A model generated the notes under the pieces. It was not told the DNA's origin. It saw nothing but the letters and a program-made list of their open reading frames with translations, and searched no databases. Both the position numbers and the translations under genes were made by a program. A stretch of 64,000 bases of DNA. Origin: [Phialemoniopsis] sp. UDSM-2020 (Eukaryota > Ascomycota > Sordariomycetes > Thyridiales > Thyridiaceae). The DNA lies in the NCBI GenBank assembly GCA_018873225.1, contig JAEILZ010000004.1, forward strand, positions 3,844,001-3,908,000, written 5' to 3'. Shown here in pieces: positions 30,353 to 43,257 of this stretch. How positions within the stretch are numbered: the stretch's first letter is position 1; each line of letters starts with the position of its first letter.

Positions 30353-31423
30353 ATGAGAACTTCAACATCAGCCATCGTCGGCGCAGCGCTGCTCGGCCTC
30401 GCTAGAGCCGACTGCAGCGCAGAGCCCACGACGCTCGTCACATCAACAACCTCAGCTCCCACCTCCGCTCCCACGGGCACCAAATACCTCATAACCTTGT
30501 CCGTATGGCTATTGGTCTCTTAGTCAACCATGCACTGACACTACAGGAACCCAGTGGCGACTCCTACTCCCAGACAGGCTTCAACGTCAACTCGACCAAG
30601 CCCTCGCCCGCCAACCCGATCGGCAACCCTCCGCTGCCCGGGTGGACCGCGAGCGGCGGCCTCAACTGGGTTGGCTTCCTGGCCTCGCAGCTCAACACGT
30701 CGCTGCTGCTGACCTACAACTTTGCCTACGGCGGCGCCACCACCTCGGCCGACCTCGTCAAGCCGTACGACCCGTCGGTCCTGAGCTTCGTCGACCAGAT
30801 CAAGCAATTCAACGACAGCATCGCGACCAAGCCCGACTACGCGCCTTGGACAGCCGAGAACACTCTCTTTGGCGTGTGGATCGGCGTCAACGACGTCGGC
30901 AACACGTTCTGGCTCGAGGATGTCAGCGAGATCAACGCCAAGATCATGGACGTCTACTCTGCACAACTCGAGACCATGTACGACGCTGGGGCGAGGAGGT
31001 TTGCCATTCTCGGCGTTCCGCGTAAGTCCTTCCCCAACCATGCTACCCTGCGATTCCAGTTGCATGTAAACTGATCAGCTTTCTCCAGCAATCGAAAAGA
31101 CCCCCGCCCAGCTCGCCCAGGGCTCCGACTGGAGCACTGAGACCGAGGCCCGCGTGATCGGCGAGTACAACGCCCTGATCGCCGAGCACCTGGCCACCTT
31201 CGTCGAGGCCCACCAAGACATCATCGAGGCCAAGGTCGTCGACACGGGCGCGCCGTTCAACAAGGCGCTCGCGGACCCGGAGGCCTACGGCTCGCCCAAT
31301 GCGACGTGCTACAACGCCGACGGCGTATCCTGTCTGTGGTTCAACGACTACCACCCGGGCGTGGCCATCAACAAGCTCGTTGCAGAGGCCGTGGTTGCCG
31401 ACTTCAAGGGTTCTTTCTTTTGA
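30353..31423 (+). CDS. secreted SGNH/GDSL esterase (CE16-like acetylesterase)
   Basis: Three exons, 30353-30498, 30555-31021 and 31089-31423, encode 315 residues. A signal peptide ([19 protein letters not shown]) and a Thr/Ser linker precede the fold. Block I is [11 protein letters not shown] with catalytic Ser52, completed by splicing across intron 1. Block II is NFAYGGATT, block III IGVNDVG, and block V NDYHPG with His293 near the C-terminus. This set fits carbohydrate esterase family 16, which removes acetyl groups from plant-wall oligosaccharides. Intron 1 needs a GTCCGT donor and an AG just after GGAACCC; the junction rebuilds the family motif exactly, so it is trusted. Confidence 0.92.
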
Positions 31424-33289
31424 ACTACTATGAGAACCTCGTCGCGGCTTCGCAACTTGCGGAAAAGGGGGGGACCCTCATGTGCCCAGAAGTTAGGAAG
31501 TCATAGAGACCATCTTGATTATTTTTGTAGATATTCACTCAATATCGTATACAACGTCATCTACATATTTATCTATAAAAAAACAGATCCCACCCTATCA
31601 TATCACAACTGATCCATCTTGAATGACCATCAACGTAAGTTCTTCTCCAGCCTTCACCATCATCTTCAGAGCCTCACTCCCAAAGAAGCACATATGTCCC
31701 TTTAGCACATAAACATACGATAGACGTCAAAACAAACACCCGCCGCACCAAAATAGAACAAAAACAAGCCTCGAACCCACACCCAGCATTCCAGCACAGC
31801 AACCCCTGCTTCGCTTCCAGCCCCAGGGAAGCCTCGCCTCAGCTGAATCCGGCGCCGCTATTCCCACCGCGTCGGAATGTAGAAGACACTTGCTTACCCC
31901 ACATACACAATCAGCTGTAAACACTCATCAGAGGTACTGGCCAGCCTCGAAGCTAAAAAAAAATGAGACAAGACCGGCGCGGCCGGCTGTCAACCCAAAG
32001 ACGCCCAAATCGCCAAATCGCCACGCTAGGACCCTGCAGCATTCCGATCATCGACGATCATCACAAGGGTCTACAACACAACCAATGCTCGTATTTGCAA
32101 AAGGCAGGGGGAAGCAGGGAGCCATGATGTGGATAGGCAGGTGGTAAGCAGAGATTCACAAGCAGCACATGATACCCAAAGAACAAGTTTGTGTGATGTT
32201 GTTTCACCAGCGTCAATTCATCAAGTAGACCTCTTTGAGAAACAGGGACTTCGCGGTCCCCTGTTCCCCAGGTCTCTAAATCTAGCCCCCGATGGCATGC
32301 TGAGCCCGCCACGATAGGGGAAGGTTGCCTCTGTATGCCCTCAGGTCCGCATTATACAAGGTATATACAATATCACTCCCAATCCGTCCTTTCCCCGCCC
32401 AAGCCCGTGTGCTTCTCTGGGCGATTGCTTGCGTGGTGCGAGAAGCCAGGAAAGAGTGAGCTGCCTTTCCCCGCAGCAGGATATCAAAAACGTTCGTCCT
32501 TCGCCCAAAGCCCAGTGCCGTGTGTCCTCTTCTTCCCCTCCGGTGTGCGCCCAGAACCCTGATTCTCCAGAATGAAAAATGAAAAAAGACTTTCCTGAGC
32601 GCCGCCCCAATGTGTTGTGATAAGACTCCCGGTCGTGGACCCTGTCCTGTAAGAAATTGTGTCCCAGTCCCCGTCAGGTGAGTCGGTGTCTCGAAAGCAA
32701 AACAAAGCGAGACCCTGATCATCCAAAAGAGAATAAAAGAGAAGAGAAAAGAAAAAGTTCCAGCCTCTGAAGGCAATGCGAGTCTGTATTTTTTCGTGGC
32801 GCTCTCAGAGAGCGGACAGTGAAGCTAAGGCGGCGGCATGGAAAACGTATGGGGTCTGAACCCAATAATCCTGATGTCTTTCCGTGTATCGAAGGGGTAT
32901 CTGGCGGCTGGTGATCTTGGGGCGATCTCTGAGTGAGGCACGTCTTTCTCTGAACTGCGGAAAAGCGCCAGTGATATCGTTCTTGTAAGATGTAGATAAT
33001 GTCCGATAATAGCGTCTAGTAGATGCGCAAGTGGGAATGACCGGCCGTGATATATGTCGTAAAGGGTACGCGGGCGTGAGAGAGCAGCCTTGTATCGTAT
33101 CTGATACCGGGTGCTACTGTTGATGTGTGTGTGAAAGAAATGAAGCTCGAAAGAAAAGTTTGGGGTATCATAAGAACGGAGCAACCGAGTAGTGTGTAGT
33201 AGATGCGATATTTGAATGATAGGTCGTTTGTTATAGGTTCGATGCATTGTGTATCGTGTAAGAGATGTGTAGTGAAATATTTCGAGGTC
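31424..33289. other. intergenic, no gene seen
   Basis: About 1.9 kb between two convergent 3' ends. Short open frames only. An A-rich run near 31576 and the stretch after 32700 may be untranslated regions. Confidence 0.45.
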
Positions 33290-36200
33290 TTAGATGACGT
33301 TTGCGCTCGTGTTGTTGCTGTTGCTCCGCATCCAGCCGAAAAGATCCGTCTTGCTCGACGAGGTGTCCTTGGCCGCCGGCGCAGCAGGGCCTTCGATCGG
33401 CGTCTTGAGCATCTGGGTCTCACGGGGCTCGAGCAGCAGGCTCTTGCGGTAGTAGTTGACCTGCACATTGTCCCCGGGCTTCTCGAGCTCGCGGACGCGC
33501 TCGACCTGCTTCTGGATCCACTCCTGCAGGTCGGGCACCTCGTTCAGGCGGTACGGGATCTGGAAGCGCTGCAGCTCGCCAATGATCTTGGCCGTGCGCG
33601 TGTGCTTGTCGTAGTTGATGACGGTCATGCCGCTCTGCTCGGTGCCGTCGGACCCGGGGAGCTGCTTCGTGGCAGGGTTGCCCATGTCGACGAAGGTCAG
33701 GTCCGTCAGGAACATGCCGAGGAAGGGCAGGCACGGCGGGACGTGGTCGTGAAGGCGGCCGCGCAGGACCTTGTTGTTCTGCGAGGGCTCGACGATAGCC
33801 TGGAGCGTCTTGAGCATCTCGCGGCGCTTGACCGACACAAACTCCCACGTGCGGCGCAGGCGGGTGATGGTCGAGCTGTTAAGGCTGCAGATGATGGCCA
33901 TAAGGGCGTCGTAGTTGTGAAGCTCGAGGCACTGGTGGGCGATCTTGATCCACTGCTTCATGCAGGCGGCGCGCTTCTTGACGTCCTGGTAGTAGAGGAT
34001 GGTGTCGGCGACAAAGTTGGAGAGGTCGGTCGACAGCGAAGACATGGCCTTGACGTTGGGAGCGTGAACGCCGCCCTTCTTCATCCACTGCGAACCGAGC
34101 AGCTCCTCGGGCATGATGGAGCAAAAGATATTCATCTGCTTGATCGTGAGCTGGCGAGCCACCTCGAGAGGGTCAAACTCCATGATGGTCGGGCAGCTGC
34201 CACCGTTCTTCCAGTTAGTGAGTGCGTGCGTCTGGCTCTTGGTGATGATCGACTGCGGGATGGGTGTGTCGGCCGGGACGTATTGCGAAATGGACGTGTT
34301 CGTCTTGCCCATCGAGGAGACCAGTCGGGGAACCACGGCGCCGTCGATCGACGACACTCTCTCGGCAAGCTCGAGAAGGCGGCGTGCAGCAGAAGGCAGG
34401 ATGGAGCCAAGCTTGTAGTCAGCAAATTGCGTGATAGTAGGGATGGCGTCACGGTCAGTCTCGTCGCGCCAGTGCGACTCCAACCAGCCCTTGAAGACGT
34501 TGTAGACTCGAAGGCGAACAGGGCTAGACATGTGCGGCGCATCACCGACGTAATCGAAGCGGTCGATGAGAGCCTCGGCCAGCTCTAGGGGAGAGCAAAA
34601 CAGGCGGAACGTCAGGTAGAAGGTAGACACGAACATGGCGTCGGGTGTCGACTCGTGTGTGGTCAGTCGCTCGACCAGGGCGGAGAGAGAGCCGCCAGTG
34701 ACCTGACCCTCCTTGTTGAACATTAGCTCGTGGGCATAGGTCTTCTCCAAAAGCTTGGACTCGACGTCATCGACACCCTCCTGGAAGTCACCGCCCGCAG
34801 AGCTGAGCTCGGAGAAGGAAGTCTGGTATTTCGGCACAAGCGTGTTGTCAGGAGTAGTCGCCCGGGTGGAGGTCTGAGACACCAGGCTGGATTCCGAGGT
34901 CCGGCTGTTATACGAGTTGTCTGTGCCAGAGCTCGTGGCGGTAGAGCTCTCGGAGCGGAATGAGCTGTGGAACTCGCTGTCGTGGCCAGCAGACTGCTCG
35001 GAGGGGCTGTACTCGTCCTGTACTGCCAAGCTGGTTGAGAGCTTAGGTAGGGGAGGAAGTGAGGGCCGTAGCGACGAGACTGATGAAGCCATGCTAGAGG
35101 CGTTGTCATCCATGACCTGCGATGGCGGTCGGGATGCAGAGACAGACTGCTGCGAAGCACGCTTGTTCTCCGCAGATGACTGGGTCTGAGGAACATCAGG
35201 TAGGGGCTTGTCAATAGCCAGTACCGGAGGGCGCACGGGGATGATGGTGGGTGCAATGGAGGGTGCCATCGCTGGCGTCGTCGGGGCGGGTACGTGAAGG
35301 GGCACGTCCGAAACGGCCGATGAGACCACCGAGTCCGAGATGCTGGACGCCTCGCAAACACTATTCGATCGTTCCTTGTCGGGTACAATGTCGAGGGCGT
35401 CGAGTCCCAGGTCGACATCGAGATCCTGGTCGTCGAATTCGTACTCGAAGTCGCCGATCCTCTCGATCACCCATTTGGTCTTGGCCACACACTCGCCGGT
35501 GGCCTTGACGCAGCCAGTCGCTGCATATAATAAGCGGCTCGTCTCCTCGGCCATGATCACGTCTGCCACCTCGGGCCCTACATTCGTCAGGATGTCTCGT
35601 GCAGCGTGCACGAGGTCGACGATGCGGTCGTACATTGCGGCACGGGACCGGCCAAGCATGTCCCTGCTCAGGTCGTTGTGCGCGCACACGACGTCCACAA
35701 CCACAAGCAGGCGGCCGCCCGAGGTCGCAGACTGCTTGATGGCGAGCGCCAGGTGAGGCCGAGATTGGGATTGGAGGTGGAGGCGCCCGATGAAGGAGCC
35801 CAGGTAGGACAGGAAGGTGTCATGGCTGTCGTTCAATCGCTGTGAGACAAGATTCTGCGGTTGGGAGAGGGGGGAGGGCCCAGCCAGAGAGACCCGGTGG
35901 GAGATGCTGGCCGACAGGCGGTTCACGAGGAGTGGGCTGTTTTGAGACAGTCGGTTCGCGCTGGCGCCCGCGGGCGAGTAGACGGCTGACAAATGCTTGT
36001 TGACGGCTAATGTTGTCTGTGTTGCATCGCTTGCTTCTGAGGCAGCAGGCTGGGAGACCACAGTGCTGGGGTGGGAGCGGGAGCCTGCATCCTCCTCGCC
36101 TTGATCTCTGTTGCCCTCGAACGTCGTGACGTCGGAAGGCGGGGTCGGGGGGATGGCCTCCTCGAGCACAGTAGCCATCACTGTTACTGCAGGTGCCCGT

Positions 36201-37067
36201 GATCTCCTGTCGTCGTCTATTACGTCGAGAAATCGTACTCCTTTGGTGATGATCTTGAAGGCCTTCAGAATCATCTCATCGACGATATCATTGACGTCTT
36301 CGCTAGGTAGCAGTGTCCTTTGATGCTCCTGCAGACGCTTAGCAGACTTGACAAGTGATGACAGCTCCGAGAGGAGTGATTTCCTGCCCCGCCGGAGTCC
36401 GTCGTGCCGCTGGATCAATGCCGACTCTCTCGTCAAGCAATTTGTGCGCTCCTGTTTCCCATCGTTAGCCAAAAACATGAAGTCAAGTCCAAGACGAGGA
36501 CCGCCTTACCAAGAGATAGCGGACACCAGCAATGATGCCTTTCATAAACTCTTGATTTCCAAAAATCTCATTGTCGTTGACCGCTGTGCTCCGTAGCAAG
36601 TCCCAAAAGTTTAGTAGAGCCTTGAGAAGATTCCTCATCTCGTCCGGCTCGTATGCCTCGCAGTAGTTCGTAGGCAGCCAGCCTCGCGCGCCCGAGACGA
36701 GCAGGGTGCCGTCGGCCCAGCCGTTGGTGTGGATGGAGTGAACCATGATGACGTCCCCCTCGTTCAGCGGCACGGTGACGGTCGAGTCGCTCATGGCGTA
36801 GCTGGGGTGGAAAGGGTAGAAGGCGCGCAGGAAGTTGTGGAAGACCGGGGGCGCGGCGGGCTGCTGCGCCATGTTGAGGTCCTCCTGCGACCCGTTGGGC
36901 GTGGCCGGGGGAGTCATTTCTGATTGCAATTGTGAGGTCGAACTGGGGTGGTTGTGTTCTGAGGAGGAGCCATAGCTCGAGGACTCAGCCGAGCGTGCGG
37001 CCTTGGAGATGGTGAGAGGAGCCACTTGGAGGCTCGTTCGCATTTGTTGGTCTTTCAGCATGCCCAT
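33290..37067 (-). CDS. SH3-RasGEF, Cdc25-type Ras exchange factor
   Basis: Two exons, 37067-36510 and 36451-33290, encode 1239 residues. It catalyses GDP/GTP exchange on Ras, feeding cAMP and MAPK signalling at membranes. Domains in order: a disordered start, an SH3 domain at about 75-142 (FLRAFYPFHPSYAM to GARGWLPTNYCEAYEP), a helical region, a long Ser/Pro-rich disordered stretch, the RasGEF N-motif (DDVESKLLEKTYAHELMF, FVSTFYLTFRLFCSP), and a catalytic Cdc25 domain (DPLEVARQLTIKQMNIFCSI, HNYDALMAIICSLNSS, CLPFLGMFLTDLTFVDMGN). It ends with a short tail. The start is uncertain: the frame is open to about 37200 without an ATG, so 37067 is the first usable Met unless a short upstream exon exists. 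Confidence 0.93.
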
Positions 37068-37775
37068 TGCTGTTGGCGACTGCGCTGCGAGACCATGGAA
37101 GGCGGATGACGCCGCTGGCAAGGCCGATCCGCGATATGTCGGAATGCGCCCTGATACCCGGTTTCCCCTTCCTTTCAGCAAAGATGATCCTTCGTGATGT
37201 CAATTTCCAGGCCTGTCAATAAACCAATGCGACATGCGAATTATCCTCCTCCCGTCCCGACGGAAAGATACGAAAGTTGCTGTTGCTGATGTGGTGGTGA
37301 GTAGCCCGGATCGTCAAGTCAATTGCGTGCGTGCGTGGGGGAAGTGTGGCGGATGATGCCGATTTAGAGCTGTCGTCGATGCAAGCTCTTTCTCGTATCT
37401 GCGATTGTGTTTATCCTTGCGTGTGTATGTAATTGTGTGAAATTCGTCAGGCCGAGTTGTTTTTGGCGAAGATCATGCCCAGTCAGTCAAAACCCAGGTC
37501 CTGTCCTTGTTGTTGAGGTTGGACGGATTAGCAGGATGCCGAAACAGACTCGACACTTCTGACGGCGGAGCTTGGGGGAGGCTTGTTTTGGTGAGCAGAG
37601 GGAGTGACACGGTCGGGTCTGGTGTCGAGGAATGTAGGGGAGAAGAATGACGGGGAGGGGCGAGGCAGGAATGCCATGGGTTAACTAGTGCGTGTGCTGC
37701 TTGTGCTTGTGTGTGTGAGAGAGAGAGCATCAGTGGGCAATCCAAAAGGTATCCATATCCTAGCATCTCTCTGCT

Positions 37776-37807
37776 ACCCTGGCACCCTGGTACCCTGGTA
37801 CCCTGGA
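37776..37807 (+). repeat. ACCCTGGN 8-base tandem repeat
   Basis: Four units of ACCCTGG plus one variable base, head to tail. Simple satellite. Confidence 0.7.
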
Positions 37808-37896
37808 TGGCTGCATGTCCATGGATTACCAGGATTACCAGGGAGAAGAAGAAGGGCACCCCCCCCTTGACCGTGTGGGTTTCGGGGCCACTACGC

Positions 37897-37923
37897 ACGA
37901 CCCTCACGACCCTCACGACCCTC
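37897..37923 (+). repeat. ACGACCCTC 9-base tandem repeat
   Basis: Three exact units, followed by a partial one (ACGTACCCTC). Confidence 0.7.
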
Positions 37924-40900
37924 ACGTACCCTCTCAGACCCATACAACAAGAACCTCAATTGACCACACACCCCGGCAAGCATTTGCTGGAATAGGTGGA
38001 GGTACCTTGTATCTACGTATTCCTTTGCTTGACTGCTACCAAGAAAAAGAGCCACTGCACCCCATTCCATATCACACACCACCCACACGCAACACACACA
38101 TCATATCCACAGAGTGTACACACACTCCCTTGCTCAGGCATCATCCCTCGAGGGCAGGTCGAGTGGGAGGGAGGAGGGGGGTACGGAAAGAGTGGAAAAG
38201 ACGGATGGTGCTGCTGGGCTGGAGAACAAGCGGGAGCGGCGCGCGCGGGGCAAAGACAAGAGCACCTACATACATACCTGTACAGCAGTCAAAAGACGGC
38301 GCCTACCTCGTGCGTAAGCTAACGTCAGGTACGGTACGGTACCTTTTCCTACTGCTGGCGATCGCAGAAGAGGGGTTCACCGATCAGATCAGATAGACGG
38401 ACAGTCTGTCGGGTCTGTTGGCTTGAGTACGAGAATCGCGGCGGCGGCCACTAGTCGCTGCTTAGGTGAATTCGCGTGTCTACATTTCTTAGCCCTTATC
38501 ATTGGGGAGCCGGAGGCATCGGAATGGCTTGCGTGCGTAAAGTACTCTAAGAATCGTATCGAACGTCCCTGAGCCAGGAGACAAACGATGTGCAGGTCTG
38601 TTGAAAAAGCAATGCGACTGTGGAGAGGGAAGCACTGCGAGCAATGGACAGCGGAGTGCAAAGTGCAAAAGGTATCGTCGAGTTAGCCAGTGAGAAGACG
38701 CCCAAGGGAGCCATCGATGGAGCCAAGGGTGACGACGAAAACAAAACATTGGATATTTCCAGCTTCCTTGGACATGCAGGCATGACGGTCACTCGGCGCT
38801 TTTCCTGCCAGAGGGATCAATTGATCGTCAATCGGTCCACGAGGGCATCAGCAGATTCAACGAGAGATGTTGTTGTTTCTTCCCGGATCGCCCGTTGCAA
38901 ATTAATGCGTGGCCCAAATTCATCCATGGACGTCGCCGTTGAACCAGGAAAAAAAGACAGCGACCAGACTTTACCTGCCGATGATCATCCTCGTCCCGGG
39001 TCAAGTCGCGGCACAACCAGTTTTTTGCATCTCTCTCTCTGCCACACGCATTTGGCTCCAATGCCTGTGGCTATTTTTGACAATTTTTCTTGGGCCCTGT
39101 TTCAATCCCGGGTCCCCAACGGTCCAACGAACCAGCATTGCAGCTGCATTGAAACAGGCGATCTTGCACTGCGGTACAGCTTCCGAACCATCAATGACAC
39201 GGGCAGAAAAATAATAGAGCAGAGGGCACAGCATTGAATCTCTTGTGTGTCGTGTTCCCTCGTCGCCGCCGATTGAGTACCTGGCAGTAAATTATCGTAC
39301 GTACTTTAACCTCACGGTGTTCAATCAATTGATGGTAGCGTGAGCGGCCGGGGTAGCAAATGTTGCAATTGGTGTGCCCACCCGTTCACATGCTTCCGTC
39401 TCTGCAGTCCTCGATGGGCTTTGGCGCATGAACCGGGGGTTGATCTGCAGGGGCAGGGGAAAAAAGAGAGGCGTCGACAGTGGAAAGAGAGGGTCTGGTC
39501 CGCCCCAACTGTCAGTGCGTAACCGTCCCGAGGCCTAGCTCCAAAGCCTGCTTTCTCTTCGCCCGTCAATTATTGGCCTGATCTTCCTCTTTTGAGAGCA
39601 CAGAGCTTTGGCCCATGGTCCCTCAGTCCCTTGGGGATGCACGCACAGAGAGGCCAAAGACTGGTTCGTTGTAAGGGCACGTTTGACCATTGATCCGGTC
39701 CCAGTCCGATCCCATAAGACAGCGAACCAATGTTGCACGAGTACGAGAAGTTTACTTGGCCTCGAGCTGCACAGCTTCCGCTGTGGATTCGTGACCAAAA
39801 AGCTTGGGGCGTTGGACAAAGACTTTTTATTTGGGCATTTTATCCGCACTCCCCGTCACATAGACGAACGAAGAAAAAAGACAGTGTCGCTTTGGTGACG
39901 AAGCGACAATGGCCAGTCGTTGACAAGAACTCTCTCTCCAACCGGCCAGGCTCGTTTGTCAATTCATCCCCTCCCCAGAGGGTGCGATTGTCGAATAGGA
40001 TGGAGCCCTTTTGTCCCGCTCCCTGGCATGGCAGGGGTGTTTGGATACCTGATGGAGGGGTGCGAACCATGGCTTTGACCAAAGTACCTCCTCCTTCTCC
40101 AAGGTCCGTCCGTTGGTGCAAGGGCCCGGGCCAGATGCAGAGGGCACGGGAACGAGGAAAAAGCAACAAGAGATGCACCTCTCAGGGTCGTTTGCTCCAG
40201 GTGGCTTTTCATTTCAAGGCAGGTTGTGACGGCCTCGCACACAAAACGCCGGCCTGCCTGCCATATTGCTTTTGCCTGTACCATACCAATACCTTGAACC
40301 GCTGGTGTTACTTGTTTGTCACTTGATCATGATACTCTTGTCATTTTTTTTTTTTTACGAACCAGCTGGATGGAGAACGCCGCAAGCTTTCGTAAAACCA
40401 ACCTTGGCAAATTACGCAGTCACTGGAGCCCGTTGTGGAGGCGACTGGGGTAAAAAGTCTCACAGGGCATCCACCGACGAGGAGAGAGAGGCGACATTTT
40501 TTATCAAGTCCACCCGGGGGCAGGCATCCATGCCTAAGGTTTGAACCCATGCAGAGATCCTTTTCCCCCTTCCCAGCCATCCGGCGCGCCATCTTGGCTT
40601 CTGCAGCCAGCCAGGACGATGGCCCATCTGGCAGGAAGTGATGCCCGTCAATCGGCATTCCAGGACCGACCTCACCGGTGGCCGCAGCAGGCCTTCCCCA
40701 GAAAAACAAATCCCAGGGGAGCAGATCCAAATGCAAGGAGACCTGCAACCAGGCGTCGAGCTTGACGTCGATCGTGGGCCTCGTGCATCCATTCTGGGGA
40801 AGGGGAAGAATACTGTAACTTTCTTGATTTGATCCGTTCTCCTTCCACCTCTGCTGAAAGGACACGGTTTTGCCTGGCCGGGTTCCCAGCAAACAAGCGG

Positions 40901-43239
40901 ACTGGGCCGACGGCAAGTAGGTATTTGAGAAAAAAGCAAGCATCTCGAGCAGCACCAATGCTTGACGTATTGACGTATTAACGAATGTTGACGGCTGAGT
41001 TCGGGAGACACAAGCGGCTATCCTCACTCCTGTTCACAATCGTACTACACTACCTTCGCCTTGAAGAATTATTCGTGCACTTTGACAGGTAGCTGACGCA
41101 TGGGACGGGAGGAGGCATCGATCCGTGAGGTCGACTCGTCGTTCGGGATATCCCCAAAAGAGCTGCAGTTGCAGATGCCGGGAAACGTTGAAGCCAGCGG
41201 CTACCGAGCCGTTTTGTCGGAGGGTGGGGTTTTACCCAGACAGGTACCTGCCTGCCAATTGAAGCATTTCTTGGATGATCTGGTGCTTCTGCCAATCTCT
41301 GCCAGCTCCTTGCCTCATTGAGAGCTACGGAGGCAGATCATCGACCTGCCTGCGGGTCGAAGGATGGCGCCTGGGATTGCGATTGCAATCCCTGGACGAA
41401 GATCTACAAGATTTGGGCATCAATCTTTAACCTTTTACAGGGACAAACGTGCGGAGTACCTGGCAATCCAGCTGCAGGCAGGGGGAGGCGAAATGGAGAG
41501 CGATGGGGGAAAGAAGACGGATTACATGTGATGAGGTGCAATGTTCGGGTTTGATGCCAGCGCGCGCACGGCGGCAGCGGTGGTCGTCGGCCACGAGCCG
41601 GCAGGCATTAAAGTACCAAGATGTCAAGGTAGGATTGCGATTAGGTACGTTCAAAGCACGAACCTGCACAAACGGACGGCAGTCAATTTTACCTATGTTT
41701 GCCTTCTGCCTCGATGCAGCCTACTACCGGGCAGCCGTGGAGGGTCGCAGCAGTCTCACCATGTTTGCCCATCAAACTGCCAGATGCAGCACGCATTGGC
41801 GCCGAATCGGGCAGTGAGTTAATATCGCCAGGACCTCTTCATTACAGAGAAGCGTGCAATTGCCCAATTCTGGCTCGACACGCATGCCGGCAGGCAGCGC
41901 GCGTGCGGTCTCTGCGTTTTGCACTCTGCTTGGCCGCACCGCTTGTATGCACCCCACACTTTGCTCTTCAGTGATTCTTCTACACACACCGGCCCGGCAG
42001 CTGTAGCAACTGCTTCCGCCGTTGCATCCAACGCAACACTGGGCCAATAGTCGAATTTATGCTACTACGAGCCGCCGGACGGTCCAATTCGCGTACGCTA
42101 CTCGATTTGTATTTGGCCGACCCGCGTGTGTGTGTGCATTGTTGGGATCCTGGAGCAACCATACAATTTGAACTTCCAGCCACTTTCTTTACTCTCGACC
42201 CATCACACAAGCGGGAAAAACCTACACAATCGGAGGCACACATTGTCAGCCGTGATGAAGAAAACCCGGCGCGCGCACACATGAGGGAAGGTCAATGATG
42301 GCATCTCTTAGCCGCAAAAACGATGCAATGCAATCCTCCCGGCTCGTCACCCAGGGCTGATTGGTGTGACGGGCGGGCCGGAAGGCCAGACCCTGGCAAG
42401 CCGTTAAAGCACTCGAGGCCCAAAACAAGCCACACCTGAGAGAGCCAGAGGGCATTTTGGCTCTGAGAGCGAGAAAGGTCTCTCTGGTCCTCTGTGGCAG
42501 GGGGAACCCCCACACAGAGCACGAGAATACAGGCAGGGCAGGGCTCGTCGCCGACCGTTGCATTGTCCAACCGTCGATCATTTGCTCCCCCATCAACCCC
42601 GGGCCCTTGGCCCTCGAGATTTGGCCGACATCATTTCCGGGCCCGGAAGACGTGCGATACTCAGTTTCGTTAGGACCTTGCTCGCCTCACACTTGACAGG
42701 ACTGACTGTCACCGAGAGCAGATGGCTCGCATCCACTCTCGACGACCGATCCAACCCACCATCCACACCCCAATAGAAGTGACAGATGGGGAATTGAGCC
42801 GTTTGTGTCCCTTTTGGGGCGCTCGTATCTCCTCAGTTGCGCACAGAAGAGTCTAGCCTCCCAGCAAGAGGGCACCTGAGATCAGGGGCCACCCATGTGA
42901 AAGCCGCACGCGTTAGCCCCAACCGGGCATCGCCTGACAGGTGCCACCCCATTCGACCATCACCACCATTCGCACTTGGCTCCTCTTGACCCCAATGTGA
43001 TAGGGCGCCGCGCATCGCACACGTGCTATCTCTTTGCGTCTTTGCTCATTTCCACCTTTTTTCCCTCGATCGCCCCATTTCGATTGAGCGAGCAATCTGA
43101 CGTTTCTGGTTCTGGGGAGATGGAGTATCACCGGTCACGGCATGGATCGCTGGCCGGGAGAACGGCGGGGCAACGAGTGCGGGCCTCGTTGTAACCATGA
43201 TCTTCTCGATAAGGCAGTTGACAGGCCGATATTGACAAG

Positions 43240-43257
43240 CTTGACAAGCTTGTCAAG
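43240..43257. repeat. 18-base perfect palindrome
   Basis: CTTGACAAGCTTGTCAAG reads the same on both strands. It is preceded directly by TTGACAAG, giving a third half-site in direct orientation. Could form a hairpin or bind a dimer; no gene is adjacent. Confidence 0.6.

Noticed and set aside
33203..34588. 461-residue plus-strand ORF opposite the RasGEF catalytic domain
   Set aside because: It is a shadow of the real gene: G/C-rich third positions on the minus strand remove stops from this frame, and the translation is low-complexity Leu/Val/Arg/Asp without motifs.
38620..41027. ORFs of 198-228 residues in the gene-poor interval
   Set aside because: Biased translations without domains, and one ends in a poly-Lys run made by a simple T tract. 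Not called as genes.
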